The position numbers and the translations under genes were made by a program. The notes beneath the pieces were generated by a model, which worked only from the letters and a program-made list of their open reading frames with translations, was not told the origin of the DNA and made no database searches. Positions 42,370 to 51,523 of a stretch of DNA of 64,000 bases are shown here, in pieces. The DNA is taken from the NCBI RefSeq assembly GCF_030817195.1, contig NZ_JAUSYZ010000001.1:3162001-3226000 (forward strand). The letters run 5' to 3'. This DNA is from Arthrobacter globiformis. Its GTDB lineage: Bacteria; Actinomycetota; Actinomycetes; Actinomycetales; Micrococcaceae. The number at the start of each line of letters is the position of its first letter. Positions within the stretch are counted from its first letter, which is position 1.

Positions 42370-43308
42370 TCAGACCTGGTTGCTGGAGACATCCTCGAGG
42401 GCGCGTGCTATTTCCGCCGGCAGCGGCGTGAGCTGGGCATCCAGAATTTCCTTGAGCTGGACCGGCGTGCGCGCGCCCACGATGGCCGTCGCCACCCCGT
42501 GCCGGGACAGCAGCCAGCTCAGTGCAACATCCAGGGACGACCGCCCCAGGCCCCGGGCCGCCATGGCAACAGCCTCCACTACCTGCGATGAGGGCTGTTC
42601 AAGGTACGGCTCCACGTAGGTGGCCAGCCGCGTGCCGGCCGCTCTGGAGTCAGCCGGAACATGACCGCGGTACTTGCCCGTGAGCACGCCGCGGCCCAGC
42701 GGCGCCCACGCCATCAGCCCCAGGCCAGCATCCTCGATGGCCGGCACCAGTTCCGCCTCGGGCTTGCGGCGGAGCAGCGAGTATTCGGACTGGTTGGCCA
42801 CGAGCGGGAACCCTGCCACTGCTGCGGCTTTGGCAGTCTGCCAGCCGTTGTAGTTGGCGATTCCCGCATAGCGGGCCCGTCCGCTGCGGACGGCGAAGTC
42901 GAGGGCGGACAACGTCTCCTCAAGCGGGACGTTGGGGTCCCATGCCTGGGCGAGCCAGAGGTCAACGTAGTCGGTGCCAAGCCGCGCCAGGCTGGCGTCC
43001 AGGCCGGACAGCATGGCATTCCGGGATGCGTCCACGCGCTGCCGCCCGTCCGACGGCGACACCCCTGCTTTGGTGGAGATGACCACTTCCGTGCGGGAGA
43101 CGACGTCGCCCAGCATTGACCCGAGCATGGCTTCCGCCTGGCCGTCGGCGTAGGAGGCCGCAGTGTCCACAAGGGTCCCGCCGGCGTCCACGAAGGTGCG
43201 CAGCAGCTCCGATGCATCCTGCTCGTCCGTTTCGCGGGACCACGACATGGTGCCCAGGGAGAGGGAGGAGGCGCGGAGCCCGCTGTTGCCGATGTAACGC
43301 TGCTGCAT
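42370..43308 (-). CDS. Aldo/keto reductase, His of tetrad replaced
   Basis: A 312-residue TIM-barrel NADPH-dependent reductase. GGTLVDTAASYADGQAEAML supplies the catalytic Asp and Tyr, and VISTKAGVS the Lys. The expected histidine in the LxxHxWD strand is glutamine here (LWLAQAWDPNV), which may slow carbonyl reduction. NADP binding is suggested by the C-terminal VGARTPVQL segment. It is divergent from uppP with about 50 bp between. Substrate unknown. Confidence 0.9.
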   Translation of the reverse strand: MQQRYIGNSGLRASSLSLGTMSWSRETDEQDASELLRTFVDAGGTLVDTAASYADGQAEAMLGSMLGDVVSRTEVVISTKAGVSPSDGRQRVDASRNAMLSGLDASLARLGTDYVDLWLAQAWDPNVPLEETLSALDFAVRSGRARYAGIANYNGWQTAKAAAVAGFPLVANQSEYSLLRRKPEAELVPAIEDAGLGLMAWAPLGRGVLTGKYRGHVPADSRAAGTRLATYVEPYLEQPSSQVVEAVAMAARGLGRSSLDVALSWLLSRHGVATAIVGARTPVQLKEILDAQLTPLPAEIARALEDVSSNQV

Positions 43309-43346
43309 AGCAGTTAGCTTACGGGGAAACCACCTGCATCATGACG

Positions 43347-43352
43347 TAGGGT
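43347..43352 (+). promoter_or_regulatory. -10 box for leaderless uppP
   Basis: TAGGGT lies 6 nt before the GTG start and no Shine-Dalgarno is present. This spacing fits a leaderless mRNA. Confidence 0.4.
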
Positions 43353-43358
43353 CTTAGC

Positions 43359-44192
43359 GTGAACTGGATTGAAGCGGCCCTGCTGGGTCTTGTGCAGGGA
43401 CTGACCGAATTCCTACCTATTTCATCGAGCGCCCACCTGCGGATTGTGGGCTCCTTCCTGCCGAACGCGGCGGACCCCGGTGCGGCCTTCACCGCCATCA
43501 CGCAGCTCGGCACGGAGACCGCCGTCATTGTCTACTTCTGGCGGGACATCGTCAGGATCGTTAAGGCCTGGTTCGGCTCGCTGTCCGGGCGGGTTTCACG
43601 CCAGGACCCGGACGCCCGGATGGGCTGGCTGGTGATTCTGGGCAGCCTGCCCATCATCGTCCTGGGCCTGCTGTTCCAGGACCAGATCGAATCTGTCCTG
43701 CGCAGTCTCTGGATCGTGGCCACCATGCTCATAGTCTTCGGCCTGATCCTCGCCGTGGCGGACGCCGTCGGCAAGCAGGACCGGGACCTCTCCAGGCTCA
43801 CCTACAAGCACGGCATCCTCTACGGCTTCGCCCAGGCCATGGCGCTGATCCCCGGCGTTTCACGCTCCGGCGGCACCATCACGGCCGGGCTCCTTATGGG
43901 CTACACGCGTGAAGCCGCCGCCCGCTACTCCTTTCTCCTTGCCATCCCTGCGGTGTTTGGCAGCGGCCTTTACCAGCTCTTCAAGGTGGTGGCCAAGGAC
44001 GGCGTGGGCGGTCCCTTCGGACTGGGGGAGACGGCGCTGGCCACGGTAATTGCGTTCGCCATTGGCTACGTCATCATCGGCTGGTTCCTGAAGTTCATCT
44101 CAACGCGCAGCTACCGGCTGTTTGTCTGGTACCGCATCTTCCTGGGCCTCGCCCTGTACCTGCTGCTCGGTTTCAATGTCATCAGCGCCTAG
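43359..44192 (+). CDS. uppP: Undecaprenyl-diphosphatase
   Basis: A 277-residue membrane phosphatase that recycles the cell-wall lipid carrier by converting undecaprenyl diphosphate to the monophosphate. The signatures GLTEFLPISSSAHLRI and GVSRSGGTITAGLLMG hold the catalytic Glu, Ser and Arg. About eight helices are present. It also gives low-level bacitracin resistance in many species. mshC follows after 15 nt. Confidence 0.95.
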   Translation: MNWIEAALLGLVQGLTEFLPISSSAHLRIVGSFLPNAADPGAAFTAITQLGTETAVIVYFWRDIVRIVKAWFGSLSGRVSRQDPDARMGWLVILGSLPIIVLGLLFQDQIESVLRSLWIVATMLIVFGLILAVADAVGKQDRDLSRLTYKHGILYGFAQAMALIPGVSRSGGTITAGLLMGYTREAAARYSFLLAIPAVFGSGLYQLFKVVAKDGVGGPFGLGETALATVIAFAIGYVIIGWFLKFISTRSYRLFVWYRIFLGLALYLLLGFNVISA

Positions 44193-44207
44193 CACTAGGC
44201 TTGGTCT

Positions 44208-45500
44208 GTGAAGTCCTGGATCTCCCGCCCCGTGCCTGTCCTGCCGGGGGAAATGCCCGCGCTCCGCTTGTTTGACACAACCGCAGACCGCGCCGTAACC
44301 CTGAACGCCGATGGCGCAAAGTCGATGTATGTCTGCGGAATCACCCCGTATGACGCGACCCACATGGGCCACGCGGCCAGCTACGTGGCATTCGATCTGC
44401 TGAACCGCGCCTGGCGCGACGGTGGCCAGCAGGTTGCCTACGTCCAGAACGTCACCGACATCGATGACCCGCTGCTCGAGCGCGCCGAAGCTACCGGCGT
44501 CGACTGGCGCGAGCTCGCGGCCAGCCAGATCGAGCTCTTCCGCACAGATATGGAAGCCCTCAACGTCATCGCCCCCGACCATTACATCGGCGCCGTCGAA
44601 GCCATGCCGCTGATCGTCCCTGCCATTGAACGGCTCCTGCACCAGGGACTGGCCTACCGCGTTAACGGCACCCCGGGCGAGCCCGACGGCGACGTCTACT
44701 ACGACGTCGAGGCCGCCGGCAAGCACGCCGTCGGCGTGGACGCCTGGAGCCTCGGCGCAGTCTCCGGACTGCCGGAAGCCGAGATGCTGGAGCTGTTTGC
44801 CGAACGCGGCGGCGACCCCGGCCGGGCAGGCAAGCGCCAGGCCCTCGATCCGCTCCTGTGGCGGGTGGCCCGCGACGGCGAGCCCAGCTGGCCCGGCGGT
44901 GAACTGGGGGAGGGCCGGCCCGGCTGGCACATCGAGTGCACCGTCATCGCCCAGAAGTACCTGCCCGCGCCCTTCACCGTGCAGGGCGGCGGCTCGGACC
45001 TGGTTTTCCCGCACCACGAGATGGGTGCCGGGCACGCCTATTCGCTGTCCGGGGTTCCGCTGGCGGAGCACTTCGCCCACGCCGGCATGGTGGGACTCGA
45101 TGGCGAGAAGATGTCCAAGTCCAAGGGCAACCTGGTCCTGGTCTCCAAGCTGCGCGCGGCGGGCGAAGAACCCGCGGCCATCCGCCTGGCCATCCTGGCG
45201 CACCACTACCGGTCCGACTGGTCCTGGACAGCGGAAGGCTTTGAGCAGGCCAAGGCACGCCTGAAATGGTGGCGTTCAGCCCTGGCTGCGGCGCCGGCCG
45301 GAACCGCCTCGGAACTGATCGGGCAGATGCGCGAGGCCCTGGCCGATGACCTGGACGCTCCTGCAGCGCTGGCCGCCGTGGATCGGTGGGCAGACACTGC
45401 CCTTAAGAACCCCGCCCTTAACAACACGGGCAGCGTGTCCGAAGCAGACCAGGCACTGGTGCGCGACGCCGTCAACGCGCTTCTCGGCGTCGAACTGTAG
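44208..45500 (+). CDS. mshC: Mycothiol cysteine ligase
   Basis: A 430-residue L-cysteine:1-D-myo-inosityl-2-amino-2-deoxy-alpha-D-glucopyranoside ligase, the ATP-dependent step that adds cysteine in mycothiol synthesis. It is a cysteinyl-tRNA synthetase-like class I enzyme: the HxGH motif is in CGITPYDATHMGHA, and GEKMSKSKGN is the KMSKS loop. The short C-terminal helical domain and lack of an anticodon-binding domain distinguish it from CysS. It shows that the host makes mycothiol. Confidence 0.96.
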   Translation: MKSWISRPVPVLPGEMPALRLFDTTADRAVTLNADGAKSMYVCGITPYDATHMGHAASYVAFDLLNRAWRDGGQQVAYVQNVTDIDDPLLERAEATGVDWRELAASQIELFRTDMEALNVIAPDHYIGAVEAMPLIVPAIERLLHQGLAYRVNGTPGEPDGDVYYDVEAAGKHAVGVDAWSLGAVSGLPEAEMLELFAERGGDPGRAGKRQALDPLLWRVARDGEPSWPGGELGEGRPGWHIECTVIAQKYLPAPFTVQGGGSDLVFPHHEMGAGHAYSLSGVPLAEHFAHAGMVGLDGEKMSKSKGNLVLVSKLRAAGEEPAAIRLAILAHHYRSDWSWTAEGFEQAKARLKWWRSALAAAPAGTASELIGQMREALADDLDAPAALAAVDRWADTALKNPALNNTGSVSEADQALVRDAVNALLGVEL

Positions 45501-45519
45501 CGCCCACAACGGCGTATCC

Positions 45520-46425
45520 CTAGGGCTTGTCCTTGCCCCGCCGCTTCAGGTAGCGCTCAAACTCGCGTGCGATGGATTCACCGCTGGCCTCGGGCAGGTC
45601 GGCGGTGTCCTTCGCTTCCTCCAGCTGCCTTACATAGGCAGCGATTTCGGGATCCTCGGTGGCCAGTTCGTTGACGCCGCGCTCCCATGCCTCGGCCTCC
45701 TCGGCCAGCTCGTGGGTGTCCAGCGGAACCTGGAGCAGTTCCTCGATGCGGTGCAGGAGGGCCAGCTGCGCCTTGGGTGACGGTGCCTGGGCCACGTAGT
45801 GCGGTACGGCCGCCCAGAGCGAGACAGTGGGGATGCCGGCGAGCAGCGATACCTCGGACAGCACGCCGACGATGCCCACGGGGCCTTCATACTGCGAGGC
45901 CTCAAGGTTGAGCCGTTCCCGCAGTGCGCCGTCGTCAGTGGACGTGCTGACCGGGATGGGCCGGCTGTGCGGCACATCCGCCAGCAGTGCCCCCACCAGG
46001 ACCACGTAGTCCACATGAAGCGCCTCGGCGTGAACCAGCAGTTCCGCTGTATACGCGCGCCACTTATAGGACGGTTCGGTGCCTTGGATGAAAATCACAT
46101 CCACATTGGTGCCGGGGGCGCTGGCCTTGTAGATCCGCGTGGAGGGCCACTTGATCTTGCGTTCGCCGGAGGCCGTGCGGCGCACGGTGGGACGGGTGAA
46201 CTGGAAGTCGTAGTACTCGTCGGCGTCGATGGACGCGACCTTCTTCCCGCCCCACAGCTTGTTCAGGTAACGGAGCGCATCACTGGCGGCTTCCCCCGCG
46301 TCATTCCAGCCCTCGAACGCAGCCAGCATCACAGTAATGCGCTGACCCTCGGGAACAGGCTGCAGCAGCTGCTCCGTCTCAGGCGCGGTGCCCGGTTCGT
46401 TGGTGTCTCCGTCAAAGCTGTTCAT
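45520..46425 (-). CDS. PAC2-family protein
   Basis: A 301-residue member of the PAC2 (proteasome assembly chaperone-like) family. Seen are VMLAAFEGWNDAGEAASDAL, VIFIQGTEPSYKWRAY and the central VGALLADVPHSRPIPVS. The C-terminal quarter is a charged helical segment. Bacterial members have no proven role, although the archaeal and eukaryotic fold helps build proteasomes. It lies near mshC and, as in mycobacteria, in the wider proteasome region. It is convergent with mshC. Confidence 0.9.
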   Translation of the reverse strand: MNSFDGDTNEPGTAPETEQLLQPVPEGQRITVMLAAFEGWNDAGEAASDALRYLNKLWGGKKVASIDADEYYDFQFTRPTVRRTASGERKIKWPSTRIYKASAPGTNVDVIFIQGTEPSYKWRAYTAELLVHAEALHVDYVVLVGALLADVPHSRPIPVSTSTDDGALRERLNLEASQYEGPVGIVGVLSEVSLLAGIPTVSLWAAVPHYVAQAPSPKAQLALLHRIEELLQVPLDTHELAEEAEAWERGVNELATEDPEIAAYVRQLEEAKDTADLPEASGESIAREFERYLKRRGKDKP

Positions 46426-46574
46426 CCCTTCACCCTACGTCCACAAGTGTTGCTGTTGCATAGAACGAACCGCCGCAGATCCGGACAAACCCCCATCTCC
46501 GCCGGGCGGGGATGGGGAAATTCGCCGACGGCGTACGTCCGGGGGCCGCGGCAGGGCGCCGCCGGGCGGCCCGG

Positions 46575-46580
46575 TACAGT
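46575..46580 (+). promoter_or_regulatory. -10 box for leaderless HAD gene
   Basis: TACAGT lies 7 nt before the ATG at 46588, and there is no convincing ribosome binding site. Confidence 0.4.
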
Positions 46581-46587
46581 GGAATGC

Positions 46588-47316
46588 ATGGAATCTGCCG
46601 CCACTCAGCCCTTGCTCAAAGCCGTTTTATGGGACATGGACGGCACCATCGTTGACACGGAACCGTACTGGATCGAAGCCGAACACAACCTTGTCGAGGC
46701 CTACGGGGGGACGTGGTCGCACGAGCAGGCCATGCAGCTCGTGGGGCAATCGCTGGTCCACTCCGCCGGCGTCCTCCAGCGCGCCGGCGTGCGCCTGGAG
46801 ATCCGCGAGATCATCGACACGCTCACCGCCCAGGTGATCAGCCGCGTCCGGGAAAACGTGCCGTGGCGCCCAGGGGCCCGGGAGCTGCTGGATGAACTTT
46901 TCAGCGCCGGCGTGCGTTGTGCCCTTGTGACCATGTCAGAGGCACCGCTGGCCCGCGAAATCGTGGCGAGCCTTCCCCGGCCCTACTTCGAGTTCCTCAT
47001 TACCGGCGACACGGTAACCCGGGGCAAACCGCACCCGGAGGCGTACCTCAAGGCTGTGGACCTGCTGAAGCAGCAGGACCCTGAGCTCACCGTCGACCAC
47101 TGCGTGGCGCTGGAGGACTCGGCGCCGGGCGTCGCCGCTGCCGTGGCATCCGGAGCGGTGACCGTTGCAATTCCGCACATCGTGCCGCTGCCGGACGACG
47201 CCCGCCGGTCCACGTGGGACACCCTCACGGACCGCAGCGTGGCCGAACTCGAGGAGCTGGTGAGGCTCCGCCTCGGCTCGCGCGAACCGGCGGCAACCTT
47301 CGAAAACGTTAACTAA
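46588..47316 (+). CDS. HAD-family phosphatase
   Basis: A 242-residue haloacid dehalogenase-type hydrolase with all four motifs: DMDGTIVDTEPYW (nucleophile Asp), VTMSEAPL, GKPHPEAYLKA and ALEDSAPGV. The helical cap between motifs I and II marks the beta-phosphoglucomutase-like subgroup, which acts on small phosphorylated sugars. ATG 46588 was chosen because it begins the family N-terminus and follows a -10 box. The protease gene begins 11 nt after its stop. Confidence 0.92.
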   Translation: MESAATQPLLKAVLWDMDGTIVDTEPYWIEAEHNLVEAYGGTWSHEQAMQLVGQSLVHSAGVLQRAGVRLEIREIIDTLTAQVISRVRENVPWRPGARELLDELFSAGVRCALVTMSEAPLAREIVASLPRPYFEFLITGDTVTRGKPHPEAYLKAVDLLKQQDPELTVDHCVALEDSAPGVAAAVASGAVTVAIPHIVPLPDDARRSTWDTLTDRSVAELEELVRLRLGSREPAATFENVN

Positions 47317-47327
47317 GGAGCCGGAAC

Positions 47328-48497
47328 GTGTCTGATCCCGCGGGATCCGGTCAGCAGCCCCCGAGCGTGCAGACCAGGAACAGCCGGCGCGAGGGCATCC
47401 CGCTCGGCAGGATCGCCGGCATTCCCATCGTCCTGGCCTACTCCTGGTTCATTATCGCCGCCTTCACGGTGATCGTATACGGACCCGTGCTGCAGCACGG
47501 CACCCCGTCGCTGGGCATCGGGGCCTACTACGTGGCATTCGCCTACGCGGTCCTGCTCCTGCTGTCGGTGCTCGTCCATGAACTGGCGCACGCGCTGACC
47601 GCCAAGATCTACGGCTGGCCCAGCGAGAAAATCGTGCTCAACCTCTGGGGCGGCCACACCCAGTTTGAAAGCTTCACCGCGACCCCCGGACGGTCCGTGC
47701 TGGTGGCCATGGCCGGGCCCGCCGCCAACTTCGTGCTCGCAGGCGCAGCGTGGCTGGTGATCTCCGCGGGCGGGCTGTCCGGCGTGGCGGACACCCTCCT
47801 GAACATCTTCTTCTGGGCCAACCTTGTGATCGGCATCTTCAACGTGCTGCCCGGGCTGCCGCTGGACGGCGGCCGCTTGGTGGAATCCGCCGTCTGGAAG
47901 GCCACCGGCAGTCACGCCAAGGGCACCGTCGCCGCGGGCTGGGGAGGCCGAATCATCGTCATCGGCCTGGGCCTGTACTTCATTGTCCGGCCGCTGCTCA
48001 GTGGAGACGTCCCGGACACCAGCATGCTGCTCATCACCATCCTGGTCGGCGGCTTCCTCTGGATGGGCGCGTCAGCGTCAATCCAGCAGGGCCGCCTGCG
48101 CAGCCGGCTCCATCTGGTGAGCGCCGCCGCGTTGGCCGAACCCGCCGTCGGCCTTTCCGAAACGGTGAGCGTCAGCGACATCCTGAACGTGTCGGCAGGC
48201 GGGCGGACCGCCGTCGTGCTCTGCGCGCCGGACGGCAGGCCAAGCAGCGTGGTGGACCCCGCGGCCCTGGCCGCGGTGCCCGCCGCCGTGGCCGGCACCA
48301 CCCCCGCCGGAGCGGTGGCCTACGCGCTCGGCGCCGGCGCCTACGTGCCGGAATGGTCCAAAGGCCAGGAGCTGCTCCAGTACCTGGCGCAGCTCGAAGG
48401 ACACGACTACGCGGTGGTTGACCACAACGGCCGGGTCACCGGCCTGCTGCGTCAGTCCACCGTGGTGACGGCCATAACAGGCAAGGGACCCCGCTAA
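47328..48497 (+). CDS. Site-2 protease-like membrane metallopeptidase with CBS region
   Basis: A 389-residue M50B intramembrane protease of the type called Rip3 in mycobacteria. The zinc motif is VHELAHALTA near residue 85, and NVLPGLPLDGGRLVES provides the second ligand. Residues 270-385 resemble a pair of CBS domains, which usually sense nucleotides. The first 25 residues are hydrophilic and cytoplasmic. AAGGAG precedes the GTG. The substrate, likely an anti-sigma factor or small membrane protein, is unknown. Confidence 0.9.
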   Translation: MSDPAGSGQQPPSVQTRNSRREGIPLGRIAGIPIVLAYSWFIIAAFTVIVYGPVLQHGTPSLGIGAYYVAFAYAVLLLLSVLVHELAHALTAKIYGWPSEKIVLNLWGGHTQFESFTATPGRSVLVAMAGPAANFVLAGAAWLVISAGGLSGVADTLLNIFFWANLVIGIFNVLPGLPLDGGRLVESAVWKATGSHAKGTVAAGWGGRIIVIGLGLYFIVRPLLSGDVPDTSMLLITILVGGFLWMGASASIQQGRLRSRLHLVSAAALAEPAVGLSETVSVSDILNVSAGGRTAVVLCAPDGRPSSVVDPAALAAVPAAVAGTTPAGAVAYALGAGAYVPEWSKGQELLQYLAQLEGHDYAVVDHNGRVTGLLRQSTVVTAITGKGPR

Positions 48498-48627
48498 AAC
48501 ACGCGCCGGCGTGGCCGGAACCGGTAGAGTTACGTGCCGGTCGTGAAATCGGCAGCGGGTGCACGGCGCCCTGCCTGACCGCCACGGTGCACGCCAAGAC
48601 AGCTTTCACAGGAGCGAGGACACAGTC

Positions 48628-49695
48628 ATGAGCAGCGAATCTGCCGCCAACGGAACCAGCACGGGCCTTTCCTCCGGCACTGCAGCCGGGACGGCGGACC
48701 AGCCGGTCGGCGCTGCCCGGCGGCGCGGCCCCTTCCGTGAAGGCGAACGGGTCCAGCTGACGGACGAGCGCGGGCGTATGAACACCATCAGCCTGGAGGC
48801 AGGCGGAGCGTTCCACACCCACCGCGGCTTCCTCAACCACGATGACATCATCGGCAAGGTGGACGGCTCGGTGGTGGTGAACAACGTCGGCCAGCAGTAC
48901 CAGACGCTCCGCCCGCTGCTGTCCGACTTTGTCCTGTCCATGCCCCGCGGCGCCGCCGTGGTCTACCCCAAGGACGCCGGCCAGATCATCACCATGGCTG
49001 ACATCTTCCCGGGCGCCCGCGTGGTGGAGGCAGGGGTGGGCTCAGGTGCACTCTCCATCTCGCTGCTGCGTGCGGTGGGGGACCAGGGCTACCTGCATTC
49101 CTTCGAACGCCGCGAGGAATTCGCCGCCATCGCCCGCGGCAACGTGGAGACCATCTTCGGCGGCCCGCACCCGGCCTGGCAGATCTCCCTCGGGGACTTC
49201 CAGGAGGAAGTGGTCCGCGCCGAAGAGCCCGGGTCCATCGACCGCGTGGTCCTCGACATGCTGGCGCCCTGGGAATGCCTCGACGCCGTGGCCACCGTCC
49301 TGGCCCCCGGCGGCGTGTGGATCAACTACGTCGCCACTGTCACCCAGCTCTCCCGCACGGCGGAAGCCATCCGCGCCGACGGCCGCTTCACCGAGCCGGA
49401 CGCCTGGGAATCGATGGTCCGCGGCTGGCACCTCGAAGGACTGGCCGTCCGCCCCGACCACCGCATGGTTGCCCACACCGGCTTCCTGCTAGTCACGCGG
49501 CGGCTCGCCGACGGCGTCACCGGCATCTCCGTCAAGCGGCGCCCGTCCAAGACCGAGTTCAACGAAGAGGACGTCAACGCCTGGACACCGGGCGCTGTGG
49601 GGGAACGCCTCGTCTCGGACAAGAAGCTCCGCCGGGCGGCGCGGGACGCGATCGCCGGCACCAACGTGAAGGACGACCCGGAGATCACAAACTAG
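48628..49695 (+). CDS. trmI: tRNA (adenine-58-N1)-methyltransferase
   Basis: A 355-residue TrmI-type enzyme that methylates A58 in the T loop of tRNAs. The AdoMet site is VVEAGVGSGALSISLLRAVG, and DRVVLDMLAPWECLDAVATV is a core strand. The first 35 residues form a serine- and glycine-rich tail. The ATG has GAGGA 7 nt upstream. In actinobacteria trmI regularly precedes the proteasome ATPase, as here. Confidence 0.93.
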   Translation: MSSESAANGTSTGLSSGTAAGTADQPVGAARRRGPFREGERVQLTDERGRMNTISLEAGGAFHTHRGFLNHDDIIGKVDGSVVVNNVGQQYQTLRPLLSDFVLSMPRGAAVVYPKDAGQIITMADIFPGARVVEAGVGSGALSISLLRAVGDQGYLHSFERREEFAAIARGNVETIFGGPHPAWQISLGDFQEEVVRAEEPGSIDRVVLDMLAPWECLDAVATVLAPGGVWINYVATVTQLSRTAEAIRADGRFTEPDAWESMVRGWHLEGLAVRPDHRMVAHTGFLLVTRRLADGVTGISVKRRPSKTEFNEEDVNAWTPGAVGERLVSDKKLRRAARDAIAGTNVKDDPEITN

Positions 49696-49777
49696 TCCGT
49701 ATTTCGGATGTCGTCGGCTCTACCAGCCAACTTGGGGCTATGGTCTTAAGAGAAGCGTAGGAAGGGGCTGATGCATC

Positions 49778-51523
49778 ATGGAGACGCCAAACAATGACTC
49801 CGTGCCTACGCCGGCTGAGCAGGCTGGCGCCAACGAACTGTCTGTCGCGGACCGGCAGGTCAATATCCTCAGGGACAAACTGAGGCATATCGACCGCCAA
49901 CTGGCCGCTGCCACGCAGAACAACTCCAAGCTCGTGGCGATGCTGGAAACCGCCAAAGCCGAAATACTCCGGCTGAAGAACGCCCTGGACCAGGAGGGGC
50001 AGCCGCCGTACAGTTTCGGCACCATCCTCCAGCTGAACCCGCGGCGCCAGGCCGCCGGCAGCGGCCAGGCTGCCACCGAGGAATCGGTGGACATCTTCAA
50101 CGCCGGGCGCAAAATGCGGGTTGGCGTCAGCCCGCTGGTCAACATGAACCAGCTGGCGGTCGGCCAGGAGGTCCTCCTCAATGAGGCTCTCCTGGTGGTG
50201 GCTGGCCTCGGCTACGAGCGCGCGGGCGAACTGGTCACGCTCAAGGAGATGCTCGGCCCGGACCGCGCCCTGGTGCTGGGCCGCGCCGATGAGGAGCGCG
50301 TCATCCGGCTCGCCGGCCCGCTGCTGAGCGAGAAGCTGCGCGTGGGCGATGCCCTGTCCATCGATTCCCGCACCGGGTACGCCCTCGAAAAGGTCCCGCG
50401 GTCCGAGGTCGAGAACCTCGTCCTGGAGGAAGTCCCGGACATCACCTACGAGGACATCGGCGGCCTCGGCCCGCAGATCGAACAGATCCGGGACGCCATC
50501 GAACTGCCGTTCCTGCACCCGGACCTCTACCGCGAACACGGGCTCAAGGCGCCCAAGGGCATCCTGCTCTACGGGCCTCCGGGCTGCGGCAAGACCCTCA
50601 TCGCCAAGGCCGTGGCAAACTCTTTGGCCGCGCGTGCCGCGGAACGCTCGGGCAACATCGACCTCAAGAGCTACTTCCTGAATATCAAGGGCCCCGAGCT
50701 CCTCGACAAGTACGTCGGCGAAACGGAACGCCACATCCGGCTGATCTTCTCCCGGGCCCGCGAAAAGGCCTCGGACGGCAGCCCCGTAGTGGTCTTCTTC
50801 GACGAGATGGATTCGCTCTTCCGCACCCGCGGCACGGGCATCTCCTCCGACGTCGAAACCACGATTGTGCCGCAGCTGCTGAGCGAGATCGACGGCGTGG
50901 AGCGGCTGGACAACGTCATTGTCATCGGCGCCTCCAACCGCGAGGACATGATCGACCCCGCCATCCTCCGTCCCGGCCGCCTCGACGTGAAGGTCAAGAT
51001 CCAGCGCCCGGACGCCGAGGCCGCGGCGGACATCTTCCGGAAGTACATCACCCCGGACCTGCCGTTCCACGAGGACGACCTGGTGGAACACGACGGCGAT
51101 GTGCTGGCCACGGTCGATGCCATGGTCCAGCGGACCGTGGAGTCGATGTACTCAACGGAGAAATCCAACGAGTTCCTGGAAGTCACCTATGCCAACGGCG
51201 ACACCGAGATGCTGTACTTCAAGGACTTCAACTCCGGGGCCGTGGTCCAGAACGTCGTGGACCGTGCCAAGAAGTACGCCATCAAGGACCTCCTCACCAC
51301 GCAGCAGAAGGGCCTGCGCATCGACCACCTGCTGCGCGCCGTCGTCGATGAGTTCCGCGAGCATGAGGACATGCCCAACACCACCAACCCGGATGACTGG
51401 GCACGCATCTCCGGCAAGAAGGGTGAGCGCATCACCTACATCCGCACCATCGTCCAGGGCAAGGCCGGCCAGGAGCCCGGCAAATCCATCGAGACCATGC
51501 CCAACACGGGCCAGTACCTGTGA
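49778..51523 (+). CDS. arc: Proteasome-associated AAA ATPase (ARC/Mpa)
   Basis: A 581-residue ring ATPase that recruits pupylated proteins, unfolds them and feeds the 20S core. The N-terminal coiled coil (about 20-75) binds Pup, an OB-fold interdomain follows (95-250), and the AAA domain has GPPGCGKT near 265 and VVVFFDEMD near 338. It ends GQYL, the tail that docks on the core particle. It overlaps dop by 4 bp. Confidence 0.97.
   Translation: METPNNDSVPTPAEQAGANELSVADRQVNILRDKLRHIDRQLAAATQNNSKLVAMLETAKAEILRLKNALDQEGQPPYSFGTILQLNPRRQAAGSGQAATEESVDIFNAGRKMRVGVSPLVNMNQLAVGQEVLLNEALLVVAGLGYERAGELVTLKEMLGPDRALVLGRADEERVIRLAGPLLSEKLRVGDALSIDSRTGYALEKVPRSEVENLVLEEVPDITYEDIGGLGPQIEQIRDAIELPFLHPDLYREHGLKAPKGILLYGPPGCGKTLIAKAVANSLAARAAERSGNIDLKSYFLNIKGPELLDKYVGETERHIRLIFSRAREKASDGSPVVVFFDEMDSLFRTRGTGISSDVETTIVPQLLSEIDGVERLDNVIVIGASNREDMIDPAILRPGRLDVKVKIQRPDAEAAADIFRKYITPDLPFHEDDLVEHDGDVLATVDAMVQRTVESMYSTEKSNEFLEVTYANGDTEMLYFKDFNSGAVVQNVVDRAKKYAIKDLLTTQQKGLRIDHLLRAVVDEFREHEDMPNTTNPDDWARISGKKGERITYIRTIVQGKAGQEPGKSIETMPNTGQYL

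Noticed and set aside
44208..45500. Cysteinyl-tRNA synthetase
   Set aside because: The protein lacks the anticodon-binding C-terminal domain and has the MshC-type N-terminus, so it is the mycothiol ligase.
46485..46520. Hairpin before the HAD gene as a riboswitch
   Set aside because: It is a simple GC stem lying upstream of the likely transcription start, so it would not be in the mRNA.
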